From Sphingomonadales bacterium (GTDB lineage: Bacteria > Pseudomonadota > Alphaproteobacteria > Sphingomonadales > Kordiimonadaceae), in NCBI GenBank assembly GCA_011088215.1, contig JAALKD010000012.1:1-64000 (forward strand): a stretch of 64,000 nt of DNA. The letters are read 5' to 3'. The notes under the pieces were generated by a model. It saw nothing but the letters and a program-made list of their open reading frames with translations. It searched no databases and was not told the origin of the DNA. The position numbers and the translations under genes were made by a program. Of the stretch, positions 1-11,281 are shown piece after piece (position 1 is the first letter of the stretch; every line of letters starts with the position of its first letter).

Positions 1-728
<728 letters not shown>

Positions 729-736
729 GGACCAAT

Positions 737-2233
737 ATGACACGCATCGACCATATCATCGACGGCAAGCGCAACAGCGGTGACAGCGGTGCTGTTGCTG
801 CCGTCTATAACCCAGCCACCGGCGAGCAGGTTGCCGACGTTGCCATGGGTGGCCAGTCCGAAATTAACACCGCGGTTGCAAGCGCCAAGGCGGCCTTTGC
901 CAGATGGTCGGCAACGCCGCCCGCCAAACGAGCCCGCGTTATGTTCAGGATGCGCGATATCCTTGAAGCCCGCGCAGACGAAGTTGCCCGCACCATATCG
1001 GCTGAGCACGGCAAAACCCACGATGATGCGCTGGGCGAAGTGACCCGCGCACTGGAAGTGGTTGAATATGCCTGCGGCATTCCGGAAAAACTGAAAGGCA
1101 GTTTCAGCCGCGATGTCGGTCCAGGCGTCGACAGCTGCGACGAGCGTCAGCCACTTGGCGTCGTGGCGGGCATTACGCCGTTCAATTTCCCGGCAATGGT
1201 GCCCCTGTGGATGATTCCCATGGCGCTCGCCTGCGGCAATACATTTGTTCTCAAACCGTCAGAGCGCGACCCCTCGAGCGCCAATTTGGTGCACGACCTG
1301 TTTGCCGAAGCGGGCCTACCTGAAGGCGTGTTGAATGTTGTACACGGGGGCAAGGATGCAGTTGATACACTGCTTGACCACCCAGACGTTCAGGCAATCA
1401 GTTTTGTTGGTTCCACCCCAGTGGCTGAATATATCTACAGCCGTGGCTGCTCAGCGGGCAAACGCGTGCAGGCGCTCGGCGGGGCCAAAAACCACATGAT
1501 TATCCTGCCCGATGCCGACATTGACCAAGCCGCAGATGCGCTGATGGGTGCAGGTTTTGGTTCAGCCGGAGAGCGCTGCATGGCAGTCAGTGTTGCTGTC
1601 CCGGTGGGTGAGGAAACGGCAAACAAATTGGTTGAGAAACTGGCACCGCAAGTCCAAGCCCTAAAAATCGGACCCAGCACAGACAGCGAGGCAGAAATGG
1701 GCCCTGTGATTACCCGCGAAGCGCAGGAACGCATCGAGGGTCTGATCGCAGCGGGCGAAAGTGAAGGCGCGGACGTTGTGGTAGATGGCCGAGGCCACCG
1801 GCTGCAGGGGTACGAGAACGGCTTCTGGGTCGGCGGCACGTTACTGGACCAGGTAACTCCGGAAATGAGCGTTTACAAACAGGAAATTTTTGGCCCGGTG
1901 CTGAGCGTATTACGCGCAGGCACTTACGACGAGGCGGTTGGCTTGATCAACGACCACGAATACGGCAACGGCACTGCGATTTTCACGCGGGACGGCGACG
2001 CAGCGCGCGACTTTGCCGCAAAAATTCAGGTAGGCATGGTCGGTATTAACGTGCCCATTCCTGTACCTGTTGCCTACCACAGCTTCGGCGGTTGGAAGCG
2101 ATCCATATTTGGTGCTCACGGCATATACGGACCGGAAGCAGTTCATTTTTACACGAGACTAAAAACAGTTACGTCGCGCTGGCCCAACGGTATTCGGGCA
2201 GGCGCAGAATTTACTTTCCCCAGCATGGGTTAA
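737..2233 (+). CDS. mmsA: CoA-acylating (methyl)malonate-semialdehyde dehydrogenase
   Basis: A 498-residue aldehyde dehydrogenase superfamily protein of the MmsA/IolA branch, which oxidises malonate or methylmalonate semialdehyde with NAD+ and CoA to acetyl- or propionyl-CoA and CO2. The catalytic Cys is C281 in 'GSAGERCMAVS'. The N-terminal 'GVVAGITPFNFPAMVPLWM' stretch and the C-terminal 'SFGGWKRSIFGAHGIYG' stretch are diagnostic of this branch. Length matches the family. Position between a beta-alanine aminotransferase and a beta-ureidopropionase suggests malonate semialdehyde is the physiological substrate. A role in valine or inositol catabolism cannot be excluded from sequence alone. 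Confidence 0.93.
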   Translation: MTRIDHIIDGKRNSGDSGAVAAVYNPATGEQVADVAMGGQSEINTAVASAKAAFARWSATPPAKRARVMFRMRDILEARADEVARTISAEHGKTHDDALGEVTRALEVVEYACGIPEKLKGSFSRDVGPGVDSCDERQPLGVVAGITPFNFPAMVPLWMIPMALACGNTFVLKPSERDPSSANLVHDLFAEAGLPEGVLNVVHGGKDAVDTLLDHPDVQAISFVGSTPVAEYIYSRGCSAGKRVQALGGAKNHMIILPDADIDQAADALMGAGFGSAGERCMAVSVAVPVGEETANKLVEKLAPQVQALKIGPSTDSEAEMGPVITREAQERIEGLIAAGESEGADVVVDGRGHRLQGYENGFWVGGTLLDQVTPEMSVYKQEIFGPVLSVLRAGTYDEAVGLINDHEYGNGTAIFTRDGDAARDFAAKIQVGMVGINVPIPVPVAYHSFGGWKRSIFGAHGIYGPEAVHFYTRLKTVTSRWPNGIRAGAEFTFPSMG

Positions 2234-2278
2234 TACCAATACGAGGTACCCTATGAAAGGGATAACGGAGGACTAGCG

Positions 2279-3163
2279 ATGACAATCAACACAAATGCGA
2301 CCCTGCGCGGCGGGCTAATTCAAATGGCGCTCAAGTCGTCAACCGACAATGACCCTGAAACTATCCGCAAAGCGATGATCGAGGCTCATATTCCGATGAT
2401 CGAAGAAGCAGGCGAAAAAGGCGTGCAAGTTTTGTGCTTCCAAGAAGTTTTCACCCAACCATATTTCTGCCCCAGCCAAGATGCCAAGTGGTACGAAAGC
2501 GCTGAAGCAATTCCGGGCGGGCCGACCACCACCCTGATGCAGGAGTACGCGAAAAAATACAAAATGGTCATCGTGGTACCAATATATGAGCGCGATGATG
2601 TGACGGGCATTTATTACAACACCGCCGCAGTTATCGATGCCGATGGCAGTTATCTGGGCAAATACCGCAAAACCCACATTCCCCAGGTTGCAGGGTTTTG
2701 GGAGAAGTTTTTCTTCAAACCAGGCGCTTCCAACTGGCCAGTATTTGAGACTCAGTATTGTAAACTGGGTGTTTACATTTGCTATGACCGCCACTTCCCC
2801 GAAGGTTGGCGTGCGCTGGCACTGAACGGCGCCGAATATATTGTTAATCCATCTGCAACAGTGGCAGGCCTTTCGGAATATTTGTGGAAGCTGGAGCAAC
2901 CAGCTTCAGCCGCTGCCAATGGCTGCTGGATCGGGGCAATCAACCGCGTGGGCACCGAAGGTCCGTGGGATATCGGCGAATTTTACGGCCAAAGCTACTT
3001 TGTTAACCCGCGCGGGCAAATTGAAGCCGAGGCCAGTCGTGACCAGGATGAGCTGATCATCCACGACATGGACATGAGCATGGTTGCCAAAGTGCGCAAC
3101 AACTGGCAGTTTTTTCGTGACAGACGCCCAAGCACATATGGGCGGTTGGTCGAAGGCGAGTAG
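2279..3163 (+). CDS. Beta-ureidopropionase (N-carbamoyl-beta-alanine amidase), nitrilase superfamily
   Basis: A 294-residue C-N hydrolase with the full nitrilase-superfamily triad: E56 in 'CFQEVF', K131 in 'KYRKTHIPQ' and C168 in 'YICYDRHFPEG'. The family cleaves N-carbamoyl-beta-alanine, or related N-carbamoyl amino acids, to the free amine, CO2 and ammonia. A strong Shine-Dalgarno (GGAGG) sits 7 bp before the ATG. It lies in a co-directional cluster with a dihydropyrimidinase that would make its substrate and an aminotransferase that would consume its product. A D-carbamoylase-like specificity is the main alternative, made more plausible by the racemase in the operon. Confidence 0.88.
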   Translation: MTINTNATLRGGLIQMALKSSTDNDPETIRKAMIEAHIPMIEEAGEKGVQVLCFQEVFTQPYFCPSQDAKWYESAEAIPGGPTTTLMQEYAKKYKMVIVVPIYERDDVTGIYYNTAAVIDADGSYLGKYRKTHIPQVAGFWEKFFFKPGASNWPVFETQYCKLGVYICYDRHFPEGWRALALNGAEYIVNPSATVAGLSEYLWKLEQPASAAANGCWIGAINRVGTEGPWDIGEFYGQSYFVNPRGQIEAEASRDQDELIIHDMDMSMVAKVRNNWQFFRDRRPSTYGRLVEGE

Positions 3164-3209
3164 AATAAGGCGCATTCACCACAAAACACACTAGCCATCA
3201 GGGGGCAAT

Positions 3210-4637
3210 ATGAGCGATTTTGACACAGACCTTTGGAACGAGGACCTGGCCCCAACGACAGCCGAGACCCGCACATGGGACTGGAAATCATACGCTGCCC
3301 TTTGGGTTGCCATGGTGGTTTGTGTGCCGACATATATGCTTGCAGGCGGGCTGGTGTCTGAGGGCATGAACTGGTGGCAAGCTGTTGTCACCGTACTCCT
3401 CGGCAACATGATTGTTCTGGTGCCCATGATCCTGATCGGCCACGCCGGGGCCAAACACGGCATACCCTTCCCGGTTCTCCTGCGCTCGGCCTTCGGGACC
3501 AAGGGCGCGCGCATTCCTGCCCTGGCGCGCGGACTGGTGGCTTGCGGCTGGTTCGGCATCAACACATGGGTAGGCGGGTCAGCGATTTACGTGATCATCA
3601 ATGCGCTTACATCAGGCGCAATTTCTGGCAGCCCCCTTCCGTTTCTCGGCATTGACTTAGGCCAATTTGCCAGTTTTATCGGTTTTTGGGCTTTGCATCT
3701 GTATTTCATCAAAAACGGCACTGAAAGCATTCGCTGGTTAGAAACGCTGGCTGCACCCTTCTTGATTTTGATGGGACTGGTGTTACTTGCATGGGCTTAT
3801 GTCACCGCTGGTGGTTTCGGCGAGATGCTGGCAGCCCCGTCGCAGTTCATTGAAGGCGGCGCGCGTGAGGGCCAGTTCTGGACTGTGTTTATCGCCAGCC
3901 TAACCGCAATGGTTGGTTTCTGGGCAACCATGGCCTTGAACATTCCTGACTTCACTCGTTTTGCCAAATCACAGCGTGACCAGGTTATCGGCCAGGCGCT
4001 TGGCTTGCCGCTGCCGATGGCGCTTTTTGCCTTCATCAGCGTAGCGGTAACAAGTGCGACCGTCACCATATACGGCGAAGCCATTTGGGACCCAGTTGCA
4101 TTGGCCGGACGCATGGGCGGTTTGGGCGTTGTCGTGGCACTGGCAGCACTTGTTATTGCAACCCTCACCACTAATTTGGCAGCCAACACGGTGGCTCCTG
4201 CTTACGGCTTTTCCAATCTTAGCCCCAGCAAAGTCAGCTTCACCATGGGCGGCTATATCACCGCCGGTATCGGTATCGCCATTTTCCCCTGGAAGCTGCT
4301 GGAAACCGCAGGCGGTTATTTATTCGTATGGCTTGTGGGTTATTCGGCGCTGCTCGGCCCAATCGCAGGCATATTGATCGTCGATTACTTTTTCCTGCGC
4401 AAATGCGAGCTAGAGCAAGACAGCCTGTTCAAACACGGCGGTAGCTATGCGGCCTGGAACTCAGCGGGTTTGATCGCATTGGTTGTCGGAATTTTGCCCA
4501 ACCTACCGGGATTTTTGCATGCCGCAGGAGCGCTGGACAGTGTGCCCACCATATTCGACACACTTTATAGCTATGCCTGGTTTGTCGGCCTGTTTATCGC
4601 GGGTGGACTTTATTGGGCATTGGCCAAGAAAACGTGA
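3210..4637 (+). CDS. NCS1-family cytosine/uracil/hydantoin permease
   Basis: A 475-residue polytopic inner-membrane protein with about 12 hydrophobic segments and the typical NCS1 start: a short acidic N-terminus, then 'WDWKSYAALWVAMVVCVPTYMLAGGL'-like sequence with the first helix. 'NIPDFTRFAKSQRDQVIGQ' between middle helices is a strong NCS1 hallmark. The family imports nucleobases, hydantoins, allantoin or related compounds with Na+ or H+. Its place between beta-ureidopropionase and dihydropyrimidinase genes points to uracil, dihydropyrimidine or hydantoin uptake. The exact ligand cannot be read from the sequence. Confidence 0.92.
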   Translation: MSDFDTDLWNEDLAPTTAETRTWDWKSYAALWVAMVVCVPTYMLAGGLVSEGMNWWQAVVTVLLGNMIVLVPMILIGHAGAKHGIPFPVLLRSAFGTKGARIPALARGLVACGWFGINTWVGGSAIYVIINALTSGAISGSPLPFLGIDLGQFASFIGFWALHLYFIKNGTESIRWLETLAAPFLILMGLVLLAWAYVTAGGFGEMLAAPSQFIEGGAREGQFWTVFIASLTAMVGFWATMALNIPDFTRFAKSQRDQVIGQALGLPLPMALFAFISVAVTSATVTIYGEAIWDPVALAGRMGGLGVVVALAALVIATLTTNLAANTVAPAYGFSNLSPSKVSFTMGGYITAGIGIAIFPWKLLETAGGYLFVWLVGYSALLGPIAGILIVDYFFLRKCELEQDSLFKHGGSYAAWNSAGLIALVVGILPNLPGFLHAAGALDSVPTIFDTLYSYAWFVGLFIAGGLYWALAKKT

Positions 4638-4659
4638 AGGAAACCGGACGATATATCGG

Positions 4660-6827
<2,168 letters not shown>

Positions 6828-6831
6828 ACCA

Positions 6832-6852
6832 GCGCTCGGACATTCCGAGCGC
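6832..6852. terminator. Stem-loop between convergent genes
   Basis: GCGCTCGGA-CAT-TCCGAGCGC forms a perfect 9-bp stem with a 3-nt loop, 5 bp after hydA stops. It has no clear U-tract on either strand, so it may be a weak bidirectional terminator or mRNA 3'-end stabiliser shared with the convergent peptidase gene. Confidence 0.55.
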
Positions 6853-6872
6853 CAGTAGTGCTTGTTGGATAC

Positions 6873-9035
6873 TCAAAAGTCCAGGACTCGCTTCAGGAAC
6901 ATCAGTTGAACCGCTGAATTTGTAGCGGCCTGCTCAGGGGTGCCCCCATAATTATGGCCGGTTTCGGGCATCATGCGAAACAGAATAGGTTTATCGCACG
7001 ACTGCGCCTCCTGCATGGCGCCGGCCAACTTCAAGCCATGAAATGGCAGCACCACACGGTCCAACTCACCGACCATAATCAGCGTGGGCATCCGGCAACC
7101 TTTCTCCTGCGCCACATGATAGGCGGACTGGTCAAGAATTGCCCGGGCTTCGGCCTCCACATCAAGCGAGCCATACTCCTCGGTCATTAAAGCGCCGTTG
7201 CCAAACAGGGGCGCACGAACCATGTCAGTGACCGGATAATCGACAGTGCTTGCCGCGAACAAGTCGTTGTGGCGCAACGCAACAATGCCTGCCAGTGGCC
7301 CACTGGCGCTAGAGCCATTGGCCGCCAATTTCGTGCGGCTGGTATAGTCGTTGTCCACTAACCATTGCCCAGCGGCGACAAAGTCATCAATCGCATTTTG
7401 CCGGTTCAGTTTAATGCCTGACTGGTGCCAACTGGTACCATACTCGCCGCCGCCCCTGATTGCGGGCATAGCGTATACGCCGCCCATTTCCATCCAGTGC
7501 AGAATATGCGGCTGATAAAAGAGAAAACTCACCCATTTATGCATGCCATAACCATACATGAGCGCCGGATTGCTACCGTCCAGCTTGGTCGACCGATGGC
7601 GCGCCACATACATGGGCACGCGGGTGCCGTCTTTGCTGTTGTAAAACACGTGCTCGATTACAAAGTCATCCGGATTGATCGGGACCGGGGACGCGAATTC
7701 TTGGCTGATAGCACCGGCGCGAACATCCACAGTACTAACTTCGGACGGTGACAGCGCGCTCAGAGTACCAATGGTTATCAAAGGACTGCCGACATTGGCT
7801 TGAATCCCTCCCCAAATGGTTTTACCAGGCGCCAGCTCAAGCACATATTTAAATGCGCCGCTCTGGTCAAAGACCGAAACCTCAGGCACGCCGTCGTTCA
7901 AGTAACCAATAAGAATGTAGCCGTCCGCATAACCAATAATATCGCCGCCAGCGCTACTGCCCACCAGCATGGACCTGTCGGTTTCGGCCACAACCTCGAC
8001 AAGGTCGGCAGGGCGATCCAGATCAACATAAATTACCCGCCCGTTGGGGGCGTCGTAATTGGTTTGGAAAAATAGCCGGTTGCCTTGATCACCCAGAAAC
8101 CGGAACTGGTCACCAAGCTCAGAAAACAATTCCTTGGGTGCAGCCATTACATCTTTGGTTGAATATATGAGATAGCTGTTTTGAGCCACCAGCCCCTCAC
8201 GGCGAGAAACAATCAAATGCTTGCCGTTCTTGGAAACATAGGGACGATACAACACCCTGTCGCCGTCGGCCTGCTCAATAACCGCAGTGTCTTCCGATTG
8301 CTGCGTTCCTAACTGGTGGAAATATAACCCCAACTGACGGGTGCGGGTACCAGCGCCATCTTCAACCGGCACCGAACGAGAGCGGTAATAATAAAACCCA
8401 CTACTATCGGCCGCCCAGACAACACTCAGGAGACCGTGGCCAACTTCACCGATAGCATCTGGTAAATGCAAACCAGAGCGCTGATCAATAATCCGCAATT
8501 TTCCTTCCACGGAAATGCCGTCATTGTATCCATAAACTACAAAGTTTCCGGCGCGGTCTGGCCAATGGCCGCCGCCAAAATTACGCCCCGCGATATAGGT
8601 TTCCTGCATCGTACTGTCAGGTACATTTTCCGAGCTTAAAATAAGCCGGTCAACGCCGTTTTCTTTCAGGCGCAGCTCCAATGAAGGGCTGGCCTGATGC
8701 CTCTTAAGGTAAAACAGCCGCTCGCCGTGCACCTTGGCCCCAAACTGTAAATCAAAGTTCGACAGTTCAAAAATACGGGCGCGCATGGCCTCATAGTCAG
8801 CACCTTTGGTAAAGTCGGTTGTCCGCGCGGTTTGGCTCTTGACCCAGTTAATTACCGCATCGGACTCTTCCAATTCCATCCAACGAAACGGGTCATTGAC
8901 CTCAATGCCATGAATGATTTGCCGCGTGTCATCTGGTTCGCTGCCCTGCACAAACGATACTGGTGTGCTGAGCATTATCACACTCGTCACCGTACCAACT
9001 ATCGCCGAAAGTTTCCGTATGCTGTGTCGTTTCAT
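6873..9035 (-). CDS. Exported prolyl oligopeptidase-family (S9A) serine peptidase
   Basis: The ORF track begins at 9152, but the ATG at 9035 has a good Shine-Dalgarno (AAGGAC) and starts a signal peptide ('MKRHSIRKLSAIVG...'), giving 720 residues. The N-terminal 'HGIEVNDPFRWME' is the S9A signature, followed by a beta-propeller of about 350 residues and a C-terminal alpha/beta-hydrolase domain. The triad can be read: Ser576 in 'NGSSASG', Asp in 'GELDRVV', His in 'ETGHNYGG'. The nucleophile elbow reads GSSAS where GGSAG or GxSxG is usual. Such enzymes cut proline-containing or basic oligopeptides; the signal peptide places this one in the periplasm or outside. It is divergent from a propeller-bearing membrane regulator. 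Confidence 0.9.
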   Translation of the reverse strand: MKRHSIRKLSAIVGTVTSVIMLSTPVSFVQGSEPDDTRQIIHGIEVNDPFRWMELEESDAVINWVKSQTARTTDFTKGADYEAMRARIFELSNFDLQFGAKVHGERLFYLKRHQASPSLELRLKENGVDRLILSSENVPDSTMQETYIAGRNFGGGHWPDRAGNFVVYGYNDGISVEGKLRIIDQRSGLHLPDAIGEVGHGLLSVVWAADSSGFYYYRSRSVPVEDGAGTRTRQLGLYFHQLGTQQSEDTAVIEQADGDRVLYRPYVSKNGKHLIVSRREGLVAQNSYLIYSTKDVMAAPKELFSELGDQFRFLGDQGNRLFFQTNYDAPNGRVIYVDLDRPADLVEVVAETDRSMLVGSSAGGDIIGYADGYILIGYLNDGVPEVSVFDQSGAFKYVLELAPGKTIWGGIQANVGSPLITIGTLSALSPSEVSTVDVRAGAISQEFASPVPINPDDFVIEHVFYNSKDGTRVPMYVARHRSTKLDGSNPALMYGYGMHKWVSFLFYQPHILHWMEMGGVYAMPAIRGGGEYGTSWHQSGIKLNRQNAIDDFVAAGQWLVDNDYTSRTKLAANGSSASGPLAGIVALRHNDLFAASTVDYPVTDMVRAPLFGNGALMTEEYGSLDVEAEARAILDQSAYHVAQEKGCRMPTLIMVGELDRVVLPFHGLKLAGAMQEAQSCDKPILFRMMPETGHNYGGTPEQAATNSAVQLMFLKRVLDF

Positions 9036-9093
9036 TTTATTGTCCTTTTTCGCTATGAATGCACAACTGTCATGGCAGACACGCACAAGGCTG

Positions 9094-9137
9094 GCTTGAA
9101 AATCACCTGAAGATTGGCTGAATTTTTGCTGAAGATT
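9094..9137. promoter_or_regulatory. Four tandem 11-bp direct repeats, candidate winged-helix operator
   Basis: The element TGAA recurs at 9097, 9108, 9119 and 9130, exactly 11 bp apart. The units GCTTGAAAATC, ACCTGAAGATT, GGCTGAATTTT and TGCTGAAGATT give consensus nnCTGAAgATT. Eleven-bp direct-repeat phasing is how OmpR/PhoB-type winged-helix domains bind DNA. The divergent gene encodes such a domain. The array ends 35 bp before that gene's ATG and begins 59 bp from the peptidase ATG. Confidence 0.65.
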
Positions 9138-9172
9138 TTGGTGATCTGTCATTGTTAGAGTAGACAGAACTA

Positions 9173-11242
9173 ATGAGTAATTCTTTCAAAATTGGGCCCT
9201 GGCTAGTCGAGCCCGAGCTCAACCGAATGAGCAAAAAACGCCAGGAGCACGCACTGGAGCCACGGCTCATGCGTCTCCTGGTGTTGCTGGCGAAAACGCC
9301 GCGTGAACTTGTCGGCAAAGATGATATTATCGACACTGTCTGGCGAGGCTTGTCGGTCACCGATGAGAGCCTGTCGCAGGCGGTCTCAAAACTGCGAAAG
9401 TTGCTGGGCGATGACCCAGACACTCCGATTTATATCGAGACAATTCGCAAAAAGGGATACCGCCTGCTCGTTGACGTGCATTCGGTTGAATTTGAAAGGG
9501 TCGATGAAACAAAGCCAACCTTCCCTCGATACATCGCAGCAGTGCTTGTTAGCCTATTGGTAATTGGCTTCTATTGGTCAGCCCAGCGCACAGACGAAAA
9601 ACAGGCCAGCAATAGTGATTTGCTGATATCACAACCGCTGACCAGCAGGCCTGGGCGCGAGCGAGATCCATCGATCAGTCCCAACGGTCGGTTTTTGGTC
9701 TATTCTAAAGCATCTGACAACGCTGCGTCATCAAACTCTCGCGGTGAAAATATCTTTCTTCACGGCATCGAGCGCGGCAACGCCGATCGACAACTGACCC
9801 AACGCGGCTACAACTTTGCGCCCACCACTATGCCGGACAATGAATCTATCGTTTTCATGCGCCTACAACCTGCAGACTGCTCGGTTATATTATTATCGCT
9901 GATCGACAATGCCGAACGGGTGATTGGTAGCTGCAAGGGTAGTAGTTTCCCCGATACAGCTGTTTCGACCGACGGCCGCTTAATTGCTTTCAGCGCTCAC
10001 CCACCTGATCACAGCACCCATGCTATTTACAGCCTGGAAATAGAAACCGGGCAACGCAGTGCACTAACCACACCACCGCCCGGAATTTGGGGCGATTATG
10101 ACCCGATTTTTGCGAAAGACGGCAACACGCTTTATTTCGCCCGTTCGGTTTCGGAAGCCATGCAGGATCTCTACAAAATAGACCTTTCAACGGGCAAGGA
10201 AACCCGCATAACCTTCGACGGGCGCAACATCATGGGGCTAACCCGAACAGAAGGCGAAACCCTGTTCGCCAGCAACCGGAACGGTCGGTACGCCATATGG
10301 TCCGTTGATGATGACACCGCGGCGCTGAGCAGGTTACCGATTTCGCAGTCTGGCGTTATCAACCCTGTGTTTTCAAGCGGTAGTGGACGCTTGACCTACG
10401 AGGTAATCAACCGGGTGATGTCTCTTCAGTCTTTTGATGGTCGAGATGGAACACCAAGAGATTTGCTACAATTCAATGCCGAAGTGCTGCACCCGACCAT
10501 GTCGGATGGAACGGTGGCTTTTTCTTCAAATCGGTCAGGTTTTTTCGAGATTTGGAGCGTTGATAAAGGAGGAGGTGGGCTGGCAAGGCTAACCGATTTC
10601 CGGGCGGGTTTCACCGCGCATCCACGCTTTTCGCCTGACGGCAGTAAAATTGCCTTCGACGCGCGGCCGGAAGATACCGCCCAAATTTATGTGATGAACG
10701 CAGACGGGAGCGAATTGGCGGTAGTTTCAACTGACGATGTCAACCGCTATGCACCCACTTGGTTACCCGGTGGCAGTGGTCTTATTTATGCAAAAGAAAC
10801 CACTGGGTCACTAGAACTTTGGGAACTGGATCTGGTAACCGACACGGAGGTACAGCTTACTAAAAACGGTGGCTATTTTGGTTATATGACGGAAGGCGGC
10901 GTGCTGTATCACGTTCGGCCCAACAAACCAGGTATATGGAAGCTGTCGGGCACAGAAGGCGAGCCGGAATTAGTTCTGGCAGATCTAGAATTTTCCGATT
11001 GGGGCAACTGGCGGTTGACGGGTGAAGCCATCGCCTATTTTCACCGGCAGGAACGCGCAACAATGTTGTATGATCTGAAGTCCAAAACCAACCAACACTT
11101 GCAATCTATTGATGGGTTTGTGCCAACCGCTGACCCTGCAGCTGCTTTTCTAGAAAATGGCACGCTTGCACTGCTCATCATCAGACAGGCGTTAGAAAGT
11201 GACAGTGAGTATATTGAATTTGACCCGCCGCAACGACGCTAG
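9173..11242 (+). CDS. Membrane-bound winged-helix regulator with TolB-like beta-propeller
   Basis: A 689-residue ToxR/CadC-like one-component regulator. Residues ~1-105 form an OmpR/PhoB-type winged helix: 'EPRLMRLLVLLA', 'VTDESLSQAVSKLRKLLGDD' and 'YIETIRKKGYRLL' are typical. A single membrane helix ('YIAAVLVSLLVIGFYW') follows at about 121-136. The rest, in the periplasm, is a run of TolB/WD40-like blades with repeated 'SPDGSKIAFDA'- and 'IFAKDGNTLYFARS'-type motifs. It has no receiver domain or phosphoacceptor Asp. It probably senses an envelope ligand through the propeller and controls the divergent S9 peptidase and itself. The ligand is unknown. Confidence 0.9.
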   Translation: MSNSFKIGPWLVEPELNRMSKKRQEHALEPRLMRLLVLLAKTPRELVGKDDIIDTVWRGLSVTDESLSQAVSKLRKLLGDDPDTPIYIETIRKKGYRLLVDVHSVEFERVDETKPTFPRYIAAVLVSLLVIGFYWSAQRTDEKQASNSDLLISQPLTSRPGRERDPSISPNGRFLVYSKASDNAASSNSRGENIFLHGIERGNADRQLTQRGYNFAPTTMPDNESIVFMRLQPADCSVILLSLIDNAERVIGSCKGSSFPDTAVSTDGRLIAFSAHPPDHSTHAIYSLEIETGQRSALTTPPPGIWGDYDPIFAKDGNTLYFARSVSEAMQDLYKIDLSTGKETRITFDGRNIMGLTRTEGETLFASNRNGRYAIWSVDDDTAALSRLPISQSGVINPVFSSGSGRLTYEVINRVMSLQSFDGRDGTPRDLLQFNAEVLHPTMSDGTVAFSSNRSGFFEIWSVDKGGGGLARLTDFRAGFTAHPRFSPDGSKIAFDARPEDTAQIYVMNADGSELAVVSTDDVNRYAPTWLPGGSGLIYAKETTGSLELWELDLVTDTEVQLTKNGGYFGYMTEGGVLYHVRPNKPGIWKLSGTEGEPELVLADLEFSDWGNWRLTGEAIAYFHRQERATMLYDLKSKTNQHLQSIDGFVPTADPAAAFLENGTLALLIIRQALESDSEYIEFDPPQRR

Positions 11243-11258
11243 CGGGTCAATGTTTTTC
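11222..11258 (+). terminator. Candidate rho-independent terminator
   Basis: GACCCGC at 11222-11228 pairs with GCGGGTC at 11242-11248, spanning the regulator's stop codon, and is followed by a T-rich stretch (AATGTTTTT). The loop is 13 nt, so strength is modest. It fits the end of the plus-strand regulator gene, which converges on the amidase. Confidence 0.55.
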
Positions 11259-11281
11259 TAGGCCAAAGCTTTCTGGGGTAA

